Source of the DNA: Burkholderia metallica
GTDB lineage: Bacteria > Pseudomonadota > Gammaproteobacteria > Burkholderiales > Burkholderiaceae
Direction: 5' to 3'
Assembly: GCF_902832845.1 (NCBI RefSeq)
Contig: NZ_CADFDB010000010.1
Location: forward strand, 124,001 to 188,000
Length of the DNA stretch: 64,000 nt
Made by a program: the position numbers and the translations under genes. Shown here piece after piece: positions 46,147-55,006 of this stretch. Every line of letters starts with the position of its first letter. Within the stretch, counting starts at the first letter, position 1. Under the pieces are notes generated by a model. It was given only the letters and a program-made list of their open reading frames with translations. It made no database searches and was not told the DNA's origin.

Positions 46147-46947
46147 TCAGCGCCCCTTGAACACCGGCTTGCGTTTCTCGAGGAACGCGCGGGCGCCCTC
46201 GATCCGGTCCTCGCTCGCATAGACGTCGGGGCCGACGTCCAGCCGCAGCGCGGCGGCCACCGGCAGCCCCTGGCCGCGCGTCGCGGTTTCCTTGATGCGG
46301 CGGATCGTGAGCGGCGCGTTCGCGGCGATCGTCTGCGCCAGCTCGCGTACGGAGTCGTCGAGTGCGGCGCCGGGCACGACGCGGTTCAGCAAGCCGGCGC
46401 GCAGCGCGTCGTCGGCATCGAAGCGGCGGCCCGTGAACAGCAGCTCCATCGCGATCGCACGCGGCAGCATGCGCGGCAGCAGCACGCTCGCGAAGTTCGC
46501 GCCCATGCCGACGCGCGCTTCGGGCAGCGCGAAATACGCGTGATCGGCGGCGATCCGCAGGTCGCACGCGAGCGCGATCTCGCAGCCGCCGCCGACGGCG
46601 TAGCCGTTGACGGCCGCGATGGTCGGCTTGCGCAGCTCCAGGATCAGTTCGTGCACGTTGCGTGCGAGCCCGCGCATCGGCTGCATCCCGCGGATCTCGG
46701 GGTCGCCGAGATCGATGCCCGCGCTGAACGCGCGTTCGCCCGCGCCGCGGATCACGATGACGCGGATCGACGGGTCGTCGTCGAGCGTGACGAGCTCATC
46801 ACACAACCGCCGGATCGACTCGGCCGACAGCGCGTTGGCGACGTGCGGACGATGGATCGTCAGCCATGCGATGCCGTTGTCGTCGTCGCGCAGGATCGAC
46901 GGGGCGTCGTCGCCCGTCGGTGTGGAGAACGAGGCGGATGAGGTCAT
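46147..46947 (-). CDS. Enoyl-CoA hydratase/isomerase family protein (first)
   Basis: A 266-residue crotonase-fold enzyme. IAWLTIHRPHVANALSAESI, GAGERAFSAGIDLGD (CoA-binding oxyanion loop), NGYAVGGGCEIALACDLRIA and EARVGMGANFAS are conserved. In the classic hydratase two Glu residues act; here the second region reads LPEARVGMG with Glu present, while the first site is SAGIDLGDPEI, so substrate and reaction may differ from crotonase. The ATG overlaps the stop of the CoA transferase gene (4 bp). Confidence 0.88.
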   Translation of the reverse strand: MTSSASFSTPTGDDAPSILRDDDNGIAWLTIHRPHVANALSAESIRRLCDELVTLDDDPSIRVIVIRGAGERAFSAGIDLGDPEIRGMQPMRGLARNVHELILELRKPTIAAVNGYAVGGGCEIALACDLRIAADHAYFALPEARVGMGANFASVLLPRMLPRAIAMELLFTGRRFDADDALRAGLLNRVVPGAALDDSVRELAQTIAANAPLTIRRIKETATRGQGLPVAAALRLDVGPDVYASEDRIEGARAFLEKRKPVFKGR

Positions 46948-48164
46948 GACGCGCTCCCGGTGACGTCCGCACGCGTGTCGTGGAGTACGCCCGCTTGACG
47001 CAGCGCGTCCCGGCGCGCCGCGTCGATGCCGATCGCGTCGAGCACGGTGTCGGTGTCGGCGGCGAACGGCTGCGGCGGCCGTCGTATCGATCCGGGTGTG
47101 CGTGACAGCTTGGCGGGGATGCCCGCGCCGGTGTACGTGTCGGTGTCGACGAACATCGCGTTGCGCGCCGCCTGCGGGTGGCCGAACGCATCGGCCACGG
47201 TGTTCACCGGCCCCGTCGCGACGCCGGCGTGCATCAGCCGCTCGACGACCTCGTCCGCCTGCAGTTCGGCGGTCAGCTGGCCGAGCAGCGTGTCGAGCGC
47301 TTCGCGATGCGCGACGCGCTGCGCATTGGTCGCGAAGCGTGGATCGCGCGCCAGCTCGGGCACGCCGAGCGCGTCGACGAGCCGCGCGAACGTGCGGTTG
47401 TTGCCGGCGCCGGTCGCAACCGGCTTGTCCTTGCACGGATAGACGCCGTACGGCGCGATCGCGCCGTACACGTTGCCGGTCGCGACGGGCACGTCGCCGG
47501 TCGCCATCCAGCTCGTGCTGACCGGATGCAGCATCGACAGCGCGGTGCTGAACAGGTCGATGTCGACGTGCTGTCCGAGGCCGGAGCGCGTCCGCTCGAC
47601 CAGCGCGATCAGGATGGTGGAGACGGCGCTCAGGCCGGCCGCGTAATCGACGACCGGAAACGGCACCTTGAGCGGCATGCCGCCCGGCTCGCCGTTGATC
47701 GACATGAAGCCGGCGAGGCCCTGCGCGACCGCGTCGTAGCCCGGAAACCGCGCGAGCGGGCCGTCGGTGCCGTAGCCGGAGATCGAGCAGTGGACGAGGC
47801 GCGGGAAGCGCTCGCGCAGGCAGTCTTCGTAGCCGATGCCCCAGCGCTCCAGCGTGCCCTGCTTGAAGTTGTCGATCAGCACGTCGGCCGTGTCGAGGAG
47901 GCGGAACAGCACGTCGCGCCCGCCGGGATGCGACAGGTCGAGTGCGAGATTGCGCTTGTTGCGGTTGAGTCCCCAGTAGTAACTGGAGATGCCGTTCGGC
48001 ATCGCGGGGCCCCAGTCGCGCGTTTCGTCGCCCTGCGGCGGTTCGATCTTGATGACGTCCGCGCCGTGGTCGGCGAGGGTCTGCGCGCAGAACGGCCCCG
48101 CGTAGACGCGGCTCAGGTCCACCACGCGCACGCCTGCGAGGGCGCCTTCGTGACTGCTGCTCAT
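46944..48164 (-). CDS. CaiB/BaiF (class III) CoA transferase
   Basis: A 406-residue family III CoA transferase. LAGVRVVDLSRVYAGPFCAQ, LADHGADVIKIEPPQGDETR, NRNKRNLALDLSHPGGRDVL and GYGTDGPLARFPGYDAVAQG are typical. The catalytic Asp that forms the acyl-anhydride is most likely D173 in PFPVVDYAAGL. It would activate the imported acid with CoA from another thioester. It overlaps the following hydratase gene by 4 bp and starts 64 bp after the upstream hydratase gene, so all three are one operon. Confidence 0.9.
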   Translation of the reverse strand: MSSSHEGALAGVRVVDLSRVYAGPFCAQTLADHGADVIKIEPPQGDETRDWGPAMPNGISSYYWGLNRNKRNLALDLSHPGGRDVLFRLLDTADVLIDNFKQGTLERWGIGYEDCLRERFPRLVHCSISGYGTDGPLARFPGYDAVAQGLAGFMSINGEPGGMPLKVPFPVVDYAAGLSAVSTILIALVERTRSGLGQHVDIDLFSTALSMLHPVSTSWMATGDVPVATGNVYGAIAPYGVYPCKDKPVATGAGNNRTFARLVDALGVPELARDPRFATNAQRVAHREALDTLLGQLTAELQADEVVERLMHAGVATGPVNTVADAFGHPQAARNAMFVDTDTYTGAGIPAKLSRTPGSIRRPPQPFAADTDTVLDAIGIDAARRDALRQAGVLHDTRADVTGSAS

Positions 48165-48228
48165 GACGATGTTTCCTTCGATGTGGAGTTCGACGGGTCG
48201 CTATGCCCGCCTGCGATGCGTCGCGGAT

Positions 48229-49011
48229 TCAACCGCGTGCGGCGAACAGCGCGTTCACCGCTTCGCGGTGTTCGGGCGTGGCGTGCGCGAACGCCTGGTA
48301 CGACGCCGACAGGTCGAGCAGCGTGTCGAGGCTCGCGTGGCGGCTTTCTCGCAGCAGCCGCTTGGTCAGGCGCAGCGCGGTGCCCGAGTGACGGGCGATG
48401 CGGCCGGCCAGTTCATGTGCGTGCGCAAGGAGCGCGCCGTCGGGAACGACGCGGGACACGAGCCCGCAGCGCAGCGCCGCCTGCGCGTCCAGCGCGTCGC
48501 CGGTGAACGACATTTCCGCAGCGACGGCCGCGCCGACGATCTGCGGCAGGAACCACGCCCCACCGTCGCCGGGCACGAGGCCGAGGGCGATGAAGCTCTC
48601 GGCGAAGCGGGCGCGATCGGCGGCGATGCGGATGTCGCACATGCACGCGAGGTCGGTGCCGGCGCCGATGGCCGGGCCATTGACTGCCGCAATGGCCGGC
48701 ACTTCGAGGCGCTGGAACGCGTGCGCGAGCCGCTGGATGCCGTGGCGATAGCGCGTGCGGATCGCGGCAAGGTCGTGCGGGTCCGATTCCATCAACGCGC
48801 GCATCGCCTTCACGTTGCCGCCCGACGAGAACGTCGTGCCGGCGCCCGTCAGCACCAGCACGCGGATCGATTCGTCGCGGTTCGCGTCGTCGCAGCATTC
48901 GGTCAGTGCGTCGATTGCATCGGAATCCGAAATGGCATTGCGTGTTTCCGGACGGTTCATCGTGACGGTCAGGATCGGTCCCTGCCGTTCACGGGTCAAA
49001 AAGGCTGTCAT
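48229..49011 (-). CDS. Enoyl-CoA hydratase/isomerase family protein (second)
   Basis: A 260-residue crotonase-fold protein and the first gene of the operon. ILTVTMNRPETRNAISDSDA, GAGTTFSSGGNVKAM (oxyanion loop), AVNGPAIGAGTDLACMCDIR and LGLVPGDGGAWFLPQIVG are conserved; the catalytic Glu positions read SSGGNVK and PGDGGAW, where the second is Asp, so it may be an isomerase-like variant. Its start lies 85 bp from the 22-bp palindrome that separates it from the divergent IclR gene. Confidence 0.88.
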   Translation of the reverse strand: MTAFLTRERQGPILTVTMNRPETRNAISDSDAIDALTECCDDANRDESIRVLVLTGAGTTFSSGGNVKAMRALMESDPHDLAAIRTRYRHGIQRLAHAFQRLEVPAIAAVNGPAIGAGTDLACMCDIRIAADRARFAESFIALGLVPGDGGAWFLPQIVGAAVAAEMSFTGDALDAQAALRCGLVSRVVPDGALLAHAHELAGRIARHSGTALRLTKRLLRESRHASLDTLLDLSASYQAFAHATPEHREAVNALFAARG

Positions 49012-49095
49012 GGTGTCTCCGTGTGCTTTGTACCGCGGGACTTCACGCCGCGGGCCGAAGCCTAGTATCGTCACGATGGTTGGCGGCGGGAAATT

Positions 49096-49117
49096 CCGTT
49101 CCACATATGTGGAACGG
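49096..49117. promoter_or_regulatory. 22-bp perfect palindrome, probable IclR operator
   Basis: The half-site CCGTTCCACAT is followed at once by its exact complement, making a 22-bp perfect palindrome 30 bp upstream of the IclR-type regulator ATG and 85 bp upstream of the divergent operon. IclR-family proteins commonly bind palindromes of about this length and base pattern (TTCCA...TGGAA). Confidence 0.82.
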
Positions 49118-49146
49118 GTCGCCCGGTGGCATGAGGAGACGGCGGG

Positions 49147-49911
49147 ATGAGCGGAAACGTGGTCAAGAGCGCGGCGCGCGTGTTCGAGGTGCTGGAGCTG
49201 TTCAGCGCACTGCAGCGGCCGCTGAGCGTGCGCGAGATCGCCACGCGCTGCGGCTATCCGGGGTCGAGCGCGGCGGCGCTGCTGACCAGCATGAAGGCGC
49301 TCGGCTACCTCGCCTACGACGACGCAACCCATACGTATGCGCCCACGGCGCGGCTAGTCAATCTCGGCGAAGCGCTCGTCGATTCGACGGCGGGCAGCCG
49401 GCGGTACTGGCACGCCGTCGCAAAGCGGCTGGCGGTCCGCACGCGCGAGGCCGTCGTGATCGCGGTGCAGAGCGACCTGTACGTGCAGTACATCGATGCG
49501 GTCGAGGGTGCGCATACGCTTCCGATCCACTTCTACGCGCCGATCGGCACGCGTCGCGAGATCTGCATGTCGAGCCTCGGCTGGGCGCTGCTGAGCCTCC
49601 AGCCGGACAGCGCGATCCGCCGGCTCGTGTCGCGCAGCATCCGCCGGCTCGGCAAGTCGGGCCGGACGATCGACGAGGATGTTGTGCTCGACAAGGTCGA
49701 ACAGACGCGCCGGTTCGGCTATTCCTATTCGGCGCATACGGTCACGCAGGGCGCCGCGATGATCTCGATGGTGATCGCGGACGCCTGGAACGGCCAGCCG
49801 CTCGCCATGGGCGTGGCCGGGCCGGCCGAGCGGATCGACGCGCAGCGCGAGGCGATCGTGCGCGCGATGCGGCAGGTGCTGGCCGGCCAGGGGCCGCACG
49901 CCGCGGGTTAG
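49147..49911 (+). CDS. IclR-family regulator of the acyl-CoA operon
   Basis: A 254-residue regulator. Residues about 5-65 are the winged helix (VVKSAARVFEVLELFSALQR, LSVREIATRCGYPGSSAAAL). Residues about 80-250 are the effector domain (AVVIAVQSDLYVQYIDAVEG, SSLGWALLSL, GYSYSAHTVTQGAAMISMVI). It is divergent from the seven-gene operon across a perfect palindrome and upstream of the racemase-like gene; it most likely controls both, together with itself. The effector is presumably the pathway acid or its CoA ester, which is inference. Confidence 0.88.
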   Translation: MSGNVVKSAARVFEVLELFSALQRPLSVREIATRCGYPGSSAAALLTSMKALGYLAYDDATHTYAPTARLVNLGEALVDSTAGSRRYWHAVAKRLAVRTREAVVIAVQSDLYVQYIDAVEGAHTLPIHFYAPIGTRREICMSSLGWALLSLQPDSAIRRLVSRSIRRLGKSGRTIDEDVVLDKVEQTRRFGYSYSAHTVTQGAAMISMVIADAWNGQPLAMGVAGPAERIDAQREAIVRAMRQVLAGQGPHAAG

Positions 49912-50003
49912 CCTGTCGCGGCCGGCGCGCGCAGGCATTCACATAGAATCAGAATCGGAAGGTTTCGTTGCCCCTCTCCCGGCTGCATTTCAGCGAGGTC
50001 GCC

Positions 50004-51056
50004 ATGTCATTGAACACGCCGCTTTCCGGCATCCACATCGTCGAATTCGAAGGCCTCGGCCCCGGCCCGCTCGCGGGCTGGATGCTCGCCGGAATGGGCG
50101 CGCGGATCACGCTGATCGCGCGCCCGTCCGGCCGCACGAGCGCGCCGGATGCGCTGCGGGCCCGCGACGGCGACCTGCTGCGCGAAGGCAAGACGATCGT
50201 CGAACTCGACCTGAAGGCGCCCGCCGGCCGCGAAGCCGCGCTCGACCTGATCGCGCAGGCCGACGCGCTGATCGAGGGGCTGCGGCCGGGCGTGATGGAG
50301 CGGCTCGGCCTCGGGCCCGACGATTGCGCGCGCCGCAACCCGAAGCTCGTGTACGGACGGATGACCGGCTGGGGCCAGCATGGCCCGCTCGCGGCCGCGG
50401 CCGGGCACGACCTGAACTACGTCGCGTTGACGGGGCTGCTGTCGCTATCGGCGCCGAACGACGGCCGGCCGGGGTTGCCGCCGACCGTCGTCGGCGACGC
50501 AGGCGGCGCGCTCGGGCTCGCGTTCGGGATCGTCTGCGCGCTGTTCGACGTGCGCGGCGGCGGGGCGGGGCGCGTGGTCGACGGCGCGATTGTCGACATC
50601 GTGTCGATGCTCGGTTCGCTGGCATTGTGGGCGCGCGCGAACGGGCAACTCGACGGCGCGCAGCCGAGCCTCTTTCACGATGCGCCGTTCTACGACGTAT
50701 ATCGCTGCGCGGACGGGGAATGCGTGACGATCGGCGCGCTCGAGCCGCCGTTCTATGCGCTGCTGATCGAACGGCTCGGGCTCGCCGACGTCGATCCGGC
50801 GTCGCAATACGACCGCGCGCGCTGGCCCGCGCTGAAGGCGCGTTTCGCCGACGTGTTCGCGCAGCAGCCGTCCGCGCACTGGCGCGCGCTGCTCGAAGGC
50901 ACCGACGCATGTTTCGCGCCGGTATTGAGCGTGGCCGACGCGGCGGCCCATCCGCACAACGCGGCGCGCGGGATCTACCGGACCGACGGGAACGGAAACG
51001 TGCGCGCGCGCGTGGCGCCGCGTTTCCTGCCGCTCACGGGCGGTGGGGCCGAGTAG
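50004..51056 (+). CDS. Alpha-methylacyl-CoA racemase-like CaiB-family protein
   Basis: A 350-residue family III CoA-transferase-fold protein. Its motifs VEFEGLGPGPLAGWMLAGMG, RMTGWGQHGPLAAAAGHDLN and PPTVVGDAGGALGLAFGIVC match alpha-methylacyl-CoA racemase (AMACR/MCR), with the two catalytic bases visible as H135 (AAGHD) and D165 (VVGDAGG). Such enzymes interconvert (R)- and (S)-2-methylacyl-CoA so that dehydrogenases can act. It lies 92 bp downstream of the IclR gene. Together with a dehydrogenase and two hydratases it hints that the pathway handles a 2-methyl-branched acid. ATG 50004 is chosen (AGCGAGG upstream). Confidence 0.8.
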   Translation: MSLNTPLSGIHIVEFEGLGPGPLAGWMLAGMGARITLIARPSGRTSAPDALRARDGDLLREGKTIVELDLKAPAGREAALDLIAQADALIEGLRPGVMERLGLGPDDCARRNPKLVYGRMTGWGQHGPLAAAAGHDLNYVALTGLLSLSAPNDGRPGLPPTVVGDAGGALGLAFGIVCALFDVRGGGAGRVVDGAIVDIVSMLGSLALWARANGQLDGAQPSLFHDAPFYDVYRCADGECVTIGALEPPFYALLIERLGLADVDPASQYDRARWPALKARFADVFAQQPSAHWRALLEGTDACFAPVLSVADAAAHPHNAARGIYRTDGNGNVRARVAPRFLPLTGGGAE

Positions 51057-51102
51057 GCGTGCCGGGCTTGACGGCTCGGGAGTGAATTCGGAATGGTTTG
51101 TA

Positions 51103-51134
51103 TGGCACCTTGAATCGTACTAAATATGGTGCCA
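51103..51134. promoter_or_regulatory. Inverted repeat, old toxin-antitoxin operator
   Basis: TGGCACC (51103-51109) and GGTGCCA (51128-51134) lie in an AT-rich stretch 40 bp upstream of the decayed toxin-antitoxin gene, each preceded by TAT. Placement and symmetry fit an autoregulatory operator that outlived its genes. Confidence 0.5.
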
Positions 51135-51174
51135 AATAAAGCACAATAGAAATTCAATCGAAACAGGAGCGGAC

Positions 51175-51400
51175 ATGCCCCACGGAGCTGAAGCGGAACC
51201 CGATGGGAACCGTTGCGGCGGGCGAGGGTTTCCCGGTCGCGATCCTGAATCACAACGAGCCTGCGTTCTATTGCATCCCGGCGAAGATCAAGCTCCGCGG
51301 TGTCGGCTATCGTCGCGTATACGAAGTGCGCGATGGGGAGGTCGTCGTACTGGTCGTCGCGAGCGCGATGCCGTCTATCATTGCTGTAATGAAACGCTAG
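51175..51400 (+). pseudogene. Decayed RelBE/StbDE-type toxin-antitoxin fusion
   Basis: From 51182 one frame reads TELKRNPMGTVAAGEGFPVA then ILNHNEPAFYCIPA, the N-terminal half of a Phd/StbD/RelB-like antitoxin. It runs straight into KIKLRGVGYRRVYEVRDGEV then VVLVVA, the C-terminal half of a RelE-type mRNA interferase. The antitoxin C-terminus and toxin N-terminus are missing, consistent with an internal deletion at a shared K. Past about 51358 the toxin end (RERDAVYHCCNETLAR) continues only in another frame, a second lesion, and the antitoxin N-terminus before 51182 is also out of frame. None of the pieces can act as a complete module. Confidence 0.75.
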
Positions 51401-51463
51401 CGCGATACGCGATACCCGTTGCGTGTTCGGCGTTCTCTCATCGACCTTGGGCCGGGCACCCGC

Positions 51464-51907
51464 TCAGGCCGTTTCCTCCGGCATATCCGGCACCTTGCCG
51501 TCGCCGACGCGGTTGATCGTGCCTTGCGCGATCGCGACGAGCCGCTCGTGATCGCCGTCGATGACGAACACATGACACTGGCAGGTCGCCTGATGCCGGC
51601 CCGCATAGACGAGCTTCGCGCGGGCTACCAGCGTGCCGTTCACGGCCGGCCGCAGGTAGTTGATCTTGTATTCGGCGGTGATCACACGCGGCCCGAGCAC
51701 CAGCGCGCCGGCGAACGTCAGCGCGTTGTCGGCGAGATAGCTGATGACGCCGCCGTGCACGAAACCATGCTGCTGCCGCAGTTCATCGCGCACGTGCAGG
51801 CACAGCGACACTTCGTTGTCGCCGATATGCATCAGCTCCGTGCCCAGCAGCATGCTGAACGGTTGCGCGCGCAATGCGCCGCGCGCGTGGTCCGTGATGT
51901 CGGTCAT
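51464..51907 (-). CDS. PaaI-family hotdog thioesterase
   Basis: A 147-residue single hotdog-fold protein. [20 protein letters not shown] is the PaaI/4HBT motif with H-G-G and the Asp in the long helix, followed by [20 protein letters not shown]. These enzymes hydrolyse acyl-CoA thioesters, releasing CoA. It lies just past the acyl-CoA gene cluster on the minus strand but is separated from it by the toxin-antitoxin remnant, so a shared role is possible but not shown. Confidence 0.85.
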   Translation of the reverse strand: MTDITDHARGALRAQPFSMLLGTELMHIGDNEVSLCLHVRDELRQQHGFVHGGVISYLADNALTFAGALVLGPRVITAEYKINYLRPAVNGTLVARAKLVYAGRHQATCQCHVFVIDGDHERLVAIAQGTINRVGDGKVPDMPEETA

Positions 51908-52190
51908 CGACTTTCCTCGAAATACGTGCCCGCTTGCGCTGAACTCTAGGAAGGGGGATACGGATAAGCAAGGAAATTCGTCTGCATTTCGTGCAATTTT
52001 CAGCGCGATGCGACGCGATTATTGCGTCGAATGCCGTGGATTTCCCCGTTTGCGGGCCATTCGACGGCAATGCGCGGCAACGCGAACTTCGCCGCCGGCC
52101 GCACCTGAGCATCCGCACCTAAAGTCCGACGAAGAAATGCCGCTAATGCCGGGGCAATGCCTCATCGTCCGCTTTCCAGGAATCCCTCCC

Positions 52191-53810
52191 ATGTTCGGAA
52201 AAATCAAGCTCGCGTCGGGTCTGCTCGGCGTGTTGACCGTGTTCTGCCTCTTTCTGTTCGCGATCGAGGCGCTCGGCTTCTGGGCGCTCAAGTCGACGCG
52301 CAGCGGTGTCGACGATCTGTCGAACATCGCGATCGCGCAGGTCGACGCGGCCAGCCAGGCGACCCAGCAACTGCTCGACGCGCGCATCAACCTGTCGCGC
52401 GCCGGCACGCGGATGGTGCGCGGCGGCCCGAAGCCGGAAGACATCATCCGCCACGCGGGCACGTCGCTCGCGGAAGCGGACAAGGCGTTCGCCACGCTGA
52501 CGGCCGCGCAGCCGGTCGACGACGCCAACCGCGCGCGCGTCGCGGCGCTCGCCGAGCGCTATCGCGCGCTGCGCGGCGCGCTGGGCGAACTCGTGCAGTT
52601 CCTCGATGCCGACAACATCCAGGCATTCCTCGACCAGCCCACGCAGAGCATCCAGGACGCGTACATCGCCGAATTGCGGCGCTTCACCGACTACGGCGGC
52701 GCGTCGAGCCGCACGGCGCTCGGCACGATCGACGGCGGCATGCTGTGGTTCAAGTCGGTCGGCATCGTGCTGCTCGCGGCGATGCTCGTCGCGAGCGCGG
52801 CGATCTACGCGGCCGCGCGGCGCGCGGTCGTCGCGCCGCTGGAAGAAGCCGGCCGCCATTTCGAGCGGATCGCGCAGGGCCGGCTCGATGAAGCCGTGCG
52901 GGCGGGCGGCGTGTTCGAGATCGACCGGATGCTGCGCGGTCTCGCCGCGATGCAGGCGAGCATCGCGGACACCGTGCGCACGGTGCGCCACGCGTCCGAC
53001 GCGATCCACCTCGGCGCAGGCGAGATCGCCGGCGGCAACGCCGACCTGTCGGCGCGCACCGGCACGCAGGCCGCGTCGCTCGAGGAGACGGCCGCGAGCA
53101 TGGAGGAACTGACGGCGACCGTCCGGCAGAACACCGACAGCGCACGCGCGGCGAGCGCGCTGGCCGACGCGGCGCTCGAAGCGACGAGCCACGGCGGCGG
53201 CGTGGTCGACAGCGTGATCGACCGGATGCGCGGGATCGCGCAAAGCTCGGGGCGGATCGCGGAAATCATTTCGGTGATCGACGGCATCGCCTTCCAGACC
53301 AACATCCTCGCGCTGAACGCGGCCGTCGAAGCTGCCCGGGCCGGCGAACAGGGCCGCGGCTTCGCGGTGGTCGCGGGCGAAGTGCGCTCGCTCGCGCAGC
53401 GCAGCGCGCAATCGGCGAAGGAGATCAAGGCGTTGATCGAGGATTCGGTCGCGCAGATCAACGGCGGCGCGGAACTCGTCGAGCGCGCGGGCGAGGCGAT
53501 GCGCACGGTGTCGACGTCGATCACGCGCGTCGTGCAGACGATGTCCGAGATCACGTCGGCGTCGGTCGAGCAGAGCGTCGGGATCGAGCAGGTGAATCAG
53601 GCCGTCACGCAGATGGATCAGCTCACGCAGCAGAACGCGGCGCTGGTCGAGGAGGTCGCGGCCGCGGCCGCGTCGTTGAACGACCAGACCGCACACTTGA
53701 TGCAGGCCGTGTCGGTGTTCGAGCTGGGCGATGGCCGCACCGCGCGCGGAGAACGCGCGGCGCCGTCGTTCGCCGACGCGGGCTACGCGCCGGCCGGCAG
53801 CGCCGCGTAG
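52191..53810 (+). CDS. Methyl-accepting chemotaxis protein
   Basis: A 539-residue chemoreceptor. Residues 5-30 are the first membrane helix. Residues about 35-185 form a periplasmic four-helix-bundle (TarH-like) sensor. Residues about 190-212 are the second helix ([20 protein letters not shown]). Then come HAMP and a signalling domain with the hairpin tip [20 protein letters not shown] and [20 protein letters not shown]. The methylation helices contain [20 protein letters not shown]. There is no clear C-terminal CheR-binding pentapeptide (ends [10 protein letters not shown]). The ligand is unknown. Its last 28 bases overlap the convergent AGE-family gene. Confidence 0.92.
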   Translation: MFGKIKLASGLLGVLTVFCLFLFAIEALGFWALKSTRSGVDDLSNIAIAQVDAASQATQQLLDARINLSRAGTRMVRGGPKPEDIIRHAGTSLAEADKAFATLTAAQPVDDANRARVAALAERYRALRGALGELVQFLDADNIQAFLDQPTQSIQDAYIAELRRFTDYGGASSRTALGTIDGGMLWFKSVGIVLLAAMLVASAAIYAAARRAVVAPLEEAGRHFERIAQGRLDEAVRAGGVFEIDRMLRGLAAMQASIADTVRTVRHASDAIHLGAGEIAGGNADLSARTGTQAASLEETAASMEELTATVRQNTDSARAASALADAALEATSHGGGVVDSVIDRMRGIAQSSGRIAEIISVIDGIAFQTNILALNAAVEAARAGEQGRGFAVVAGEVRSLAQRSAQSAKEIKALIEDSVAQINGGAELVERAGEAMRTVSTSITRVVQTMSEITSASVEQSVGIEQVNQAVTQMDQLTQQNAALVEEVAAAAASLNDQTAHLMQAVSVFELGDGRTARGERAAPSFADAGYAPAGSAA

Positions 53811-54892
53811 GCGGTCGCGAGGTGGTAGGGCGTCGTCGACGGCATGTCGGCGCGCGACACCTGCCCGTCGGCCGTCTTGCACTCGAACCAGCCGCGCGGA
53901 TGCAGGAAGCGCGCGGCGAAGCGTTCGATCTGCCGCGCGAGCGGCGCGGAGGCCGGCGTGCTGCCGTGAGTCGCGAGCGCGCGCAGGTATTCGGTCTGCG
54001 CCCAGATCCGCTGCGTCCCGTCGATGCACGCGCCTTGCGCGTCGAGCGACGCGCACACGCCGCCCGTCAGCGGATCGACGCCGTATTGCTCCGCGAACGC
54101 GAACGCGCGCGCCAGCGCGGCGCGGAGCCCGGTCTGCGCGAGCCGCGCACCAGCCGCATCGACCAGATAGAACCACTCGAACTGATGGCCGGGCTCGAAA
54201 CGGTTGTCGGCCGCCCCGAGCGGCAGCTCCGCCACGCAGCCGGTCGCCGCGTCGACGAACGTGCGCTCGACGGCCTGCGCGGTGCGCATGAGCGCGTCGT
54301 CGAACGCCGCGTCGCCGAATGCATCGGCCGCCGCGAGCCATGCTTCGGTCAGGTGCATCAGTGGATTCTGTAGCGGCCCGCTGCCCGACGACGAGAAATC
54401 GGCGTGGCGCGCCGCATCGAGCAGCGCATCGCCCGGGCGCGGGGCGAAACGGTCCTGGATCAACGCAGCGGTTTCTTCGGCCGCCTGGCGCGCGGCGGCG
54501 TCGCCCGACGCCGCATACCACGCGGCGCACGCGAATACGATGAAGGCGTGCGTGTAGAGATCCTTGGTCGTGTCGAGCGGTGCCCCCCGGGCGTCGACGC
54601 TGTAGTGCCAGCCGCCGTGATGCCGGTCGCGAAAATGCCGGCCCAGCGCGTCGAACAGCGTGGCGGCATGCGCGGTGTCGCCGGCCTGGGCGAACACGAA
54701 CAATTGCCGTGCGCAGGCCATTGCGCGATAACGGGTCACCGGCAGCGGTGCGTGGGTGGTCGGATCGACGGCTTCGAACGGCAACTGTAATGTATGGTCG
54801 AACCCTGAACCCCGCCAGATCGGCAAGACGACGTGCGCGAAATGGCGGCGCAACTGGGCGGCCTGGGCGGAAGCGGAGTCGGAAACGGACAT
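53783..54892 (-). CDS. N-acylglucosamine 2-epimerase (AGE) family protein
   Basis: A 369-residue (alpha/alpha)6-barrel protein. [20 protein letters not shown] then [20 protein letters not shown], the [17 protein letters not shown] helix, [13 protein letters not shown] and [15 protein letters not shown] place it in the AGE/YihS group (mannose/glucose isomerases, cellobiose 2-epimerases and N-acylglucosamine 2-epimerase). Conserved His residues in HGGW, MHL and GHQFEW are the expected catalytic and substrate-binding ones. It is convergent with the chemoreceptor gene (28 bp overlap). Substrate not determined. Confidence 0.85.
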   Translation of the reverse strand: MSVSDSASAQAAQLRRHFAHVVLPIWRGSGFDHTLQLPFEAVDPTTHAPLPVTRYRAMACARQLFVFAQAGDTAHAATLFDALGRHFRDRHHGGWHYSVDARGAPLDTTKDLYTHAFIVFACAAWYAASGDAAARQAAEETAALIQDRFAPRPGDALLDAARHADFSSSGSGPLQNPLMHLTEAWLAAADAFGDAAFDDALMRTAQAVERTFVDAATGCVAELPLGAADNRFEPGHQFEWFYLVDAAGARLAQTGLRAALARAFAFAEQYGVDPLTGGVCASLDAQGACIDGTQRIWAQTEYLRALATHGSTPASAPLARQIERFAARFLHPRGWFECKTADGQVSRADMPSTTPYHLATAYAALPAGA

Positions 54893-55006
54893 GACGGGGT
54901 TGGGCGCTGGGTTCGAAACGTGTCGGCGCGGCCCGGAGGATCGGCGCGGCCGGGGCCAAGGATAAAACATTCCGCGCGGCCGGCACCAGAAAAGGAGAGA
55001 AATCGC

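Noticed and set aside
54833-55006. N-terminal extension of the MgtC protein
   Set aside because: The extra 58 residues are Gly/Arg/Pro-rich and overlap the divergent AGE gene start; the ATG at 55007 has a strong AAAGGAGAG site and gives the family length.
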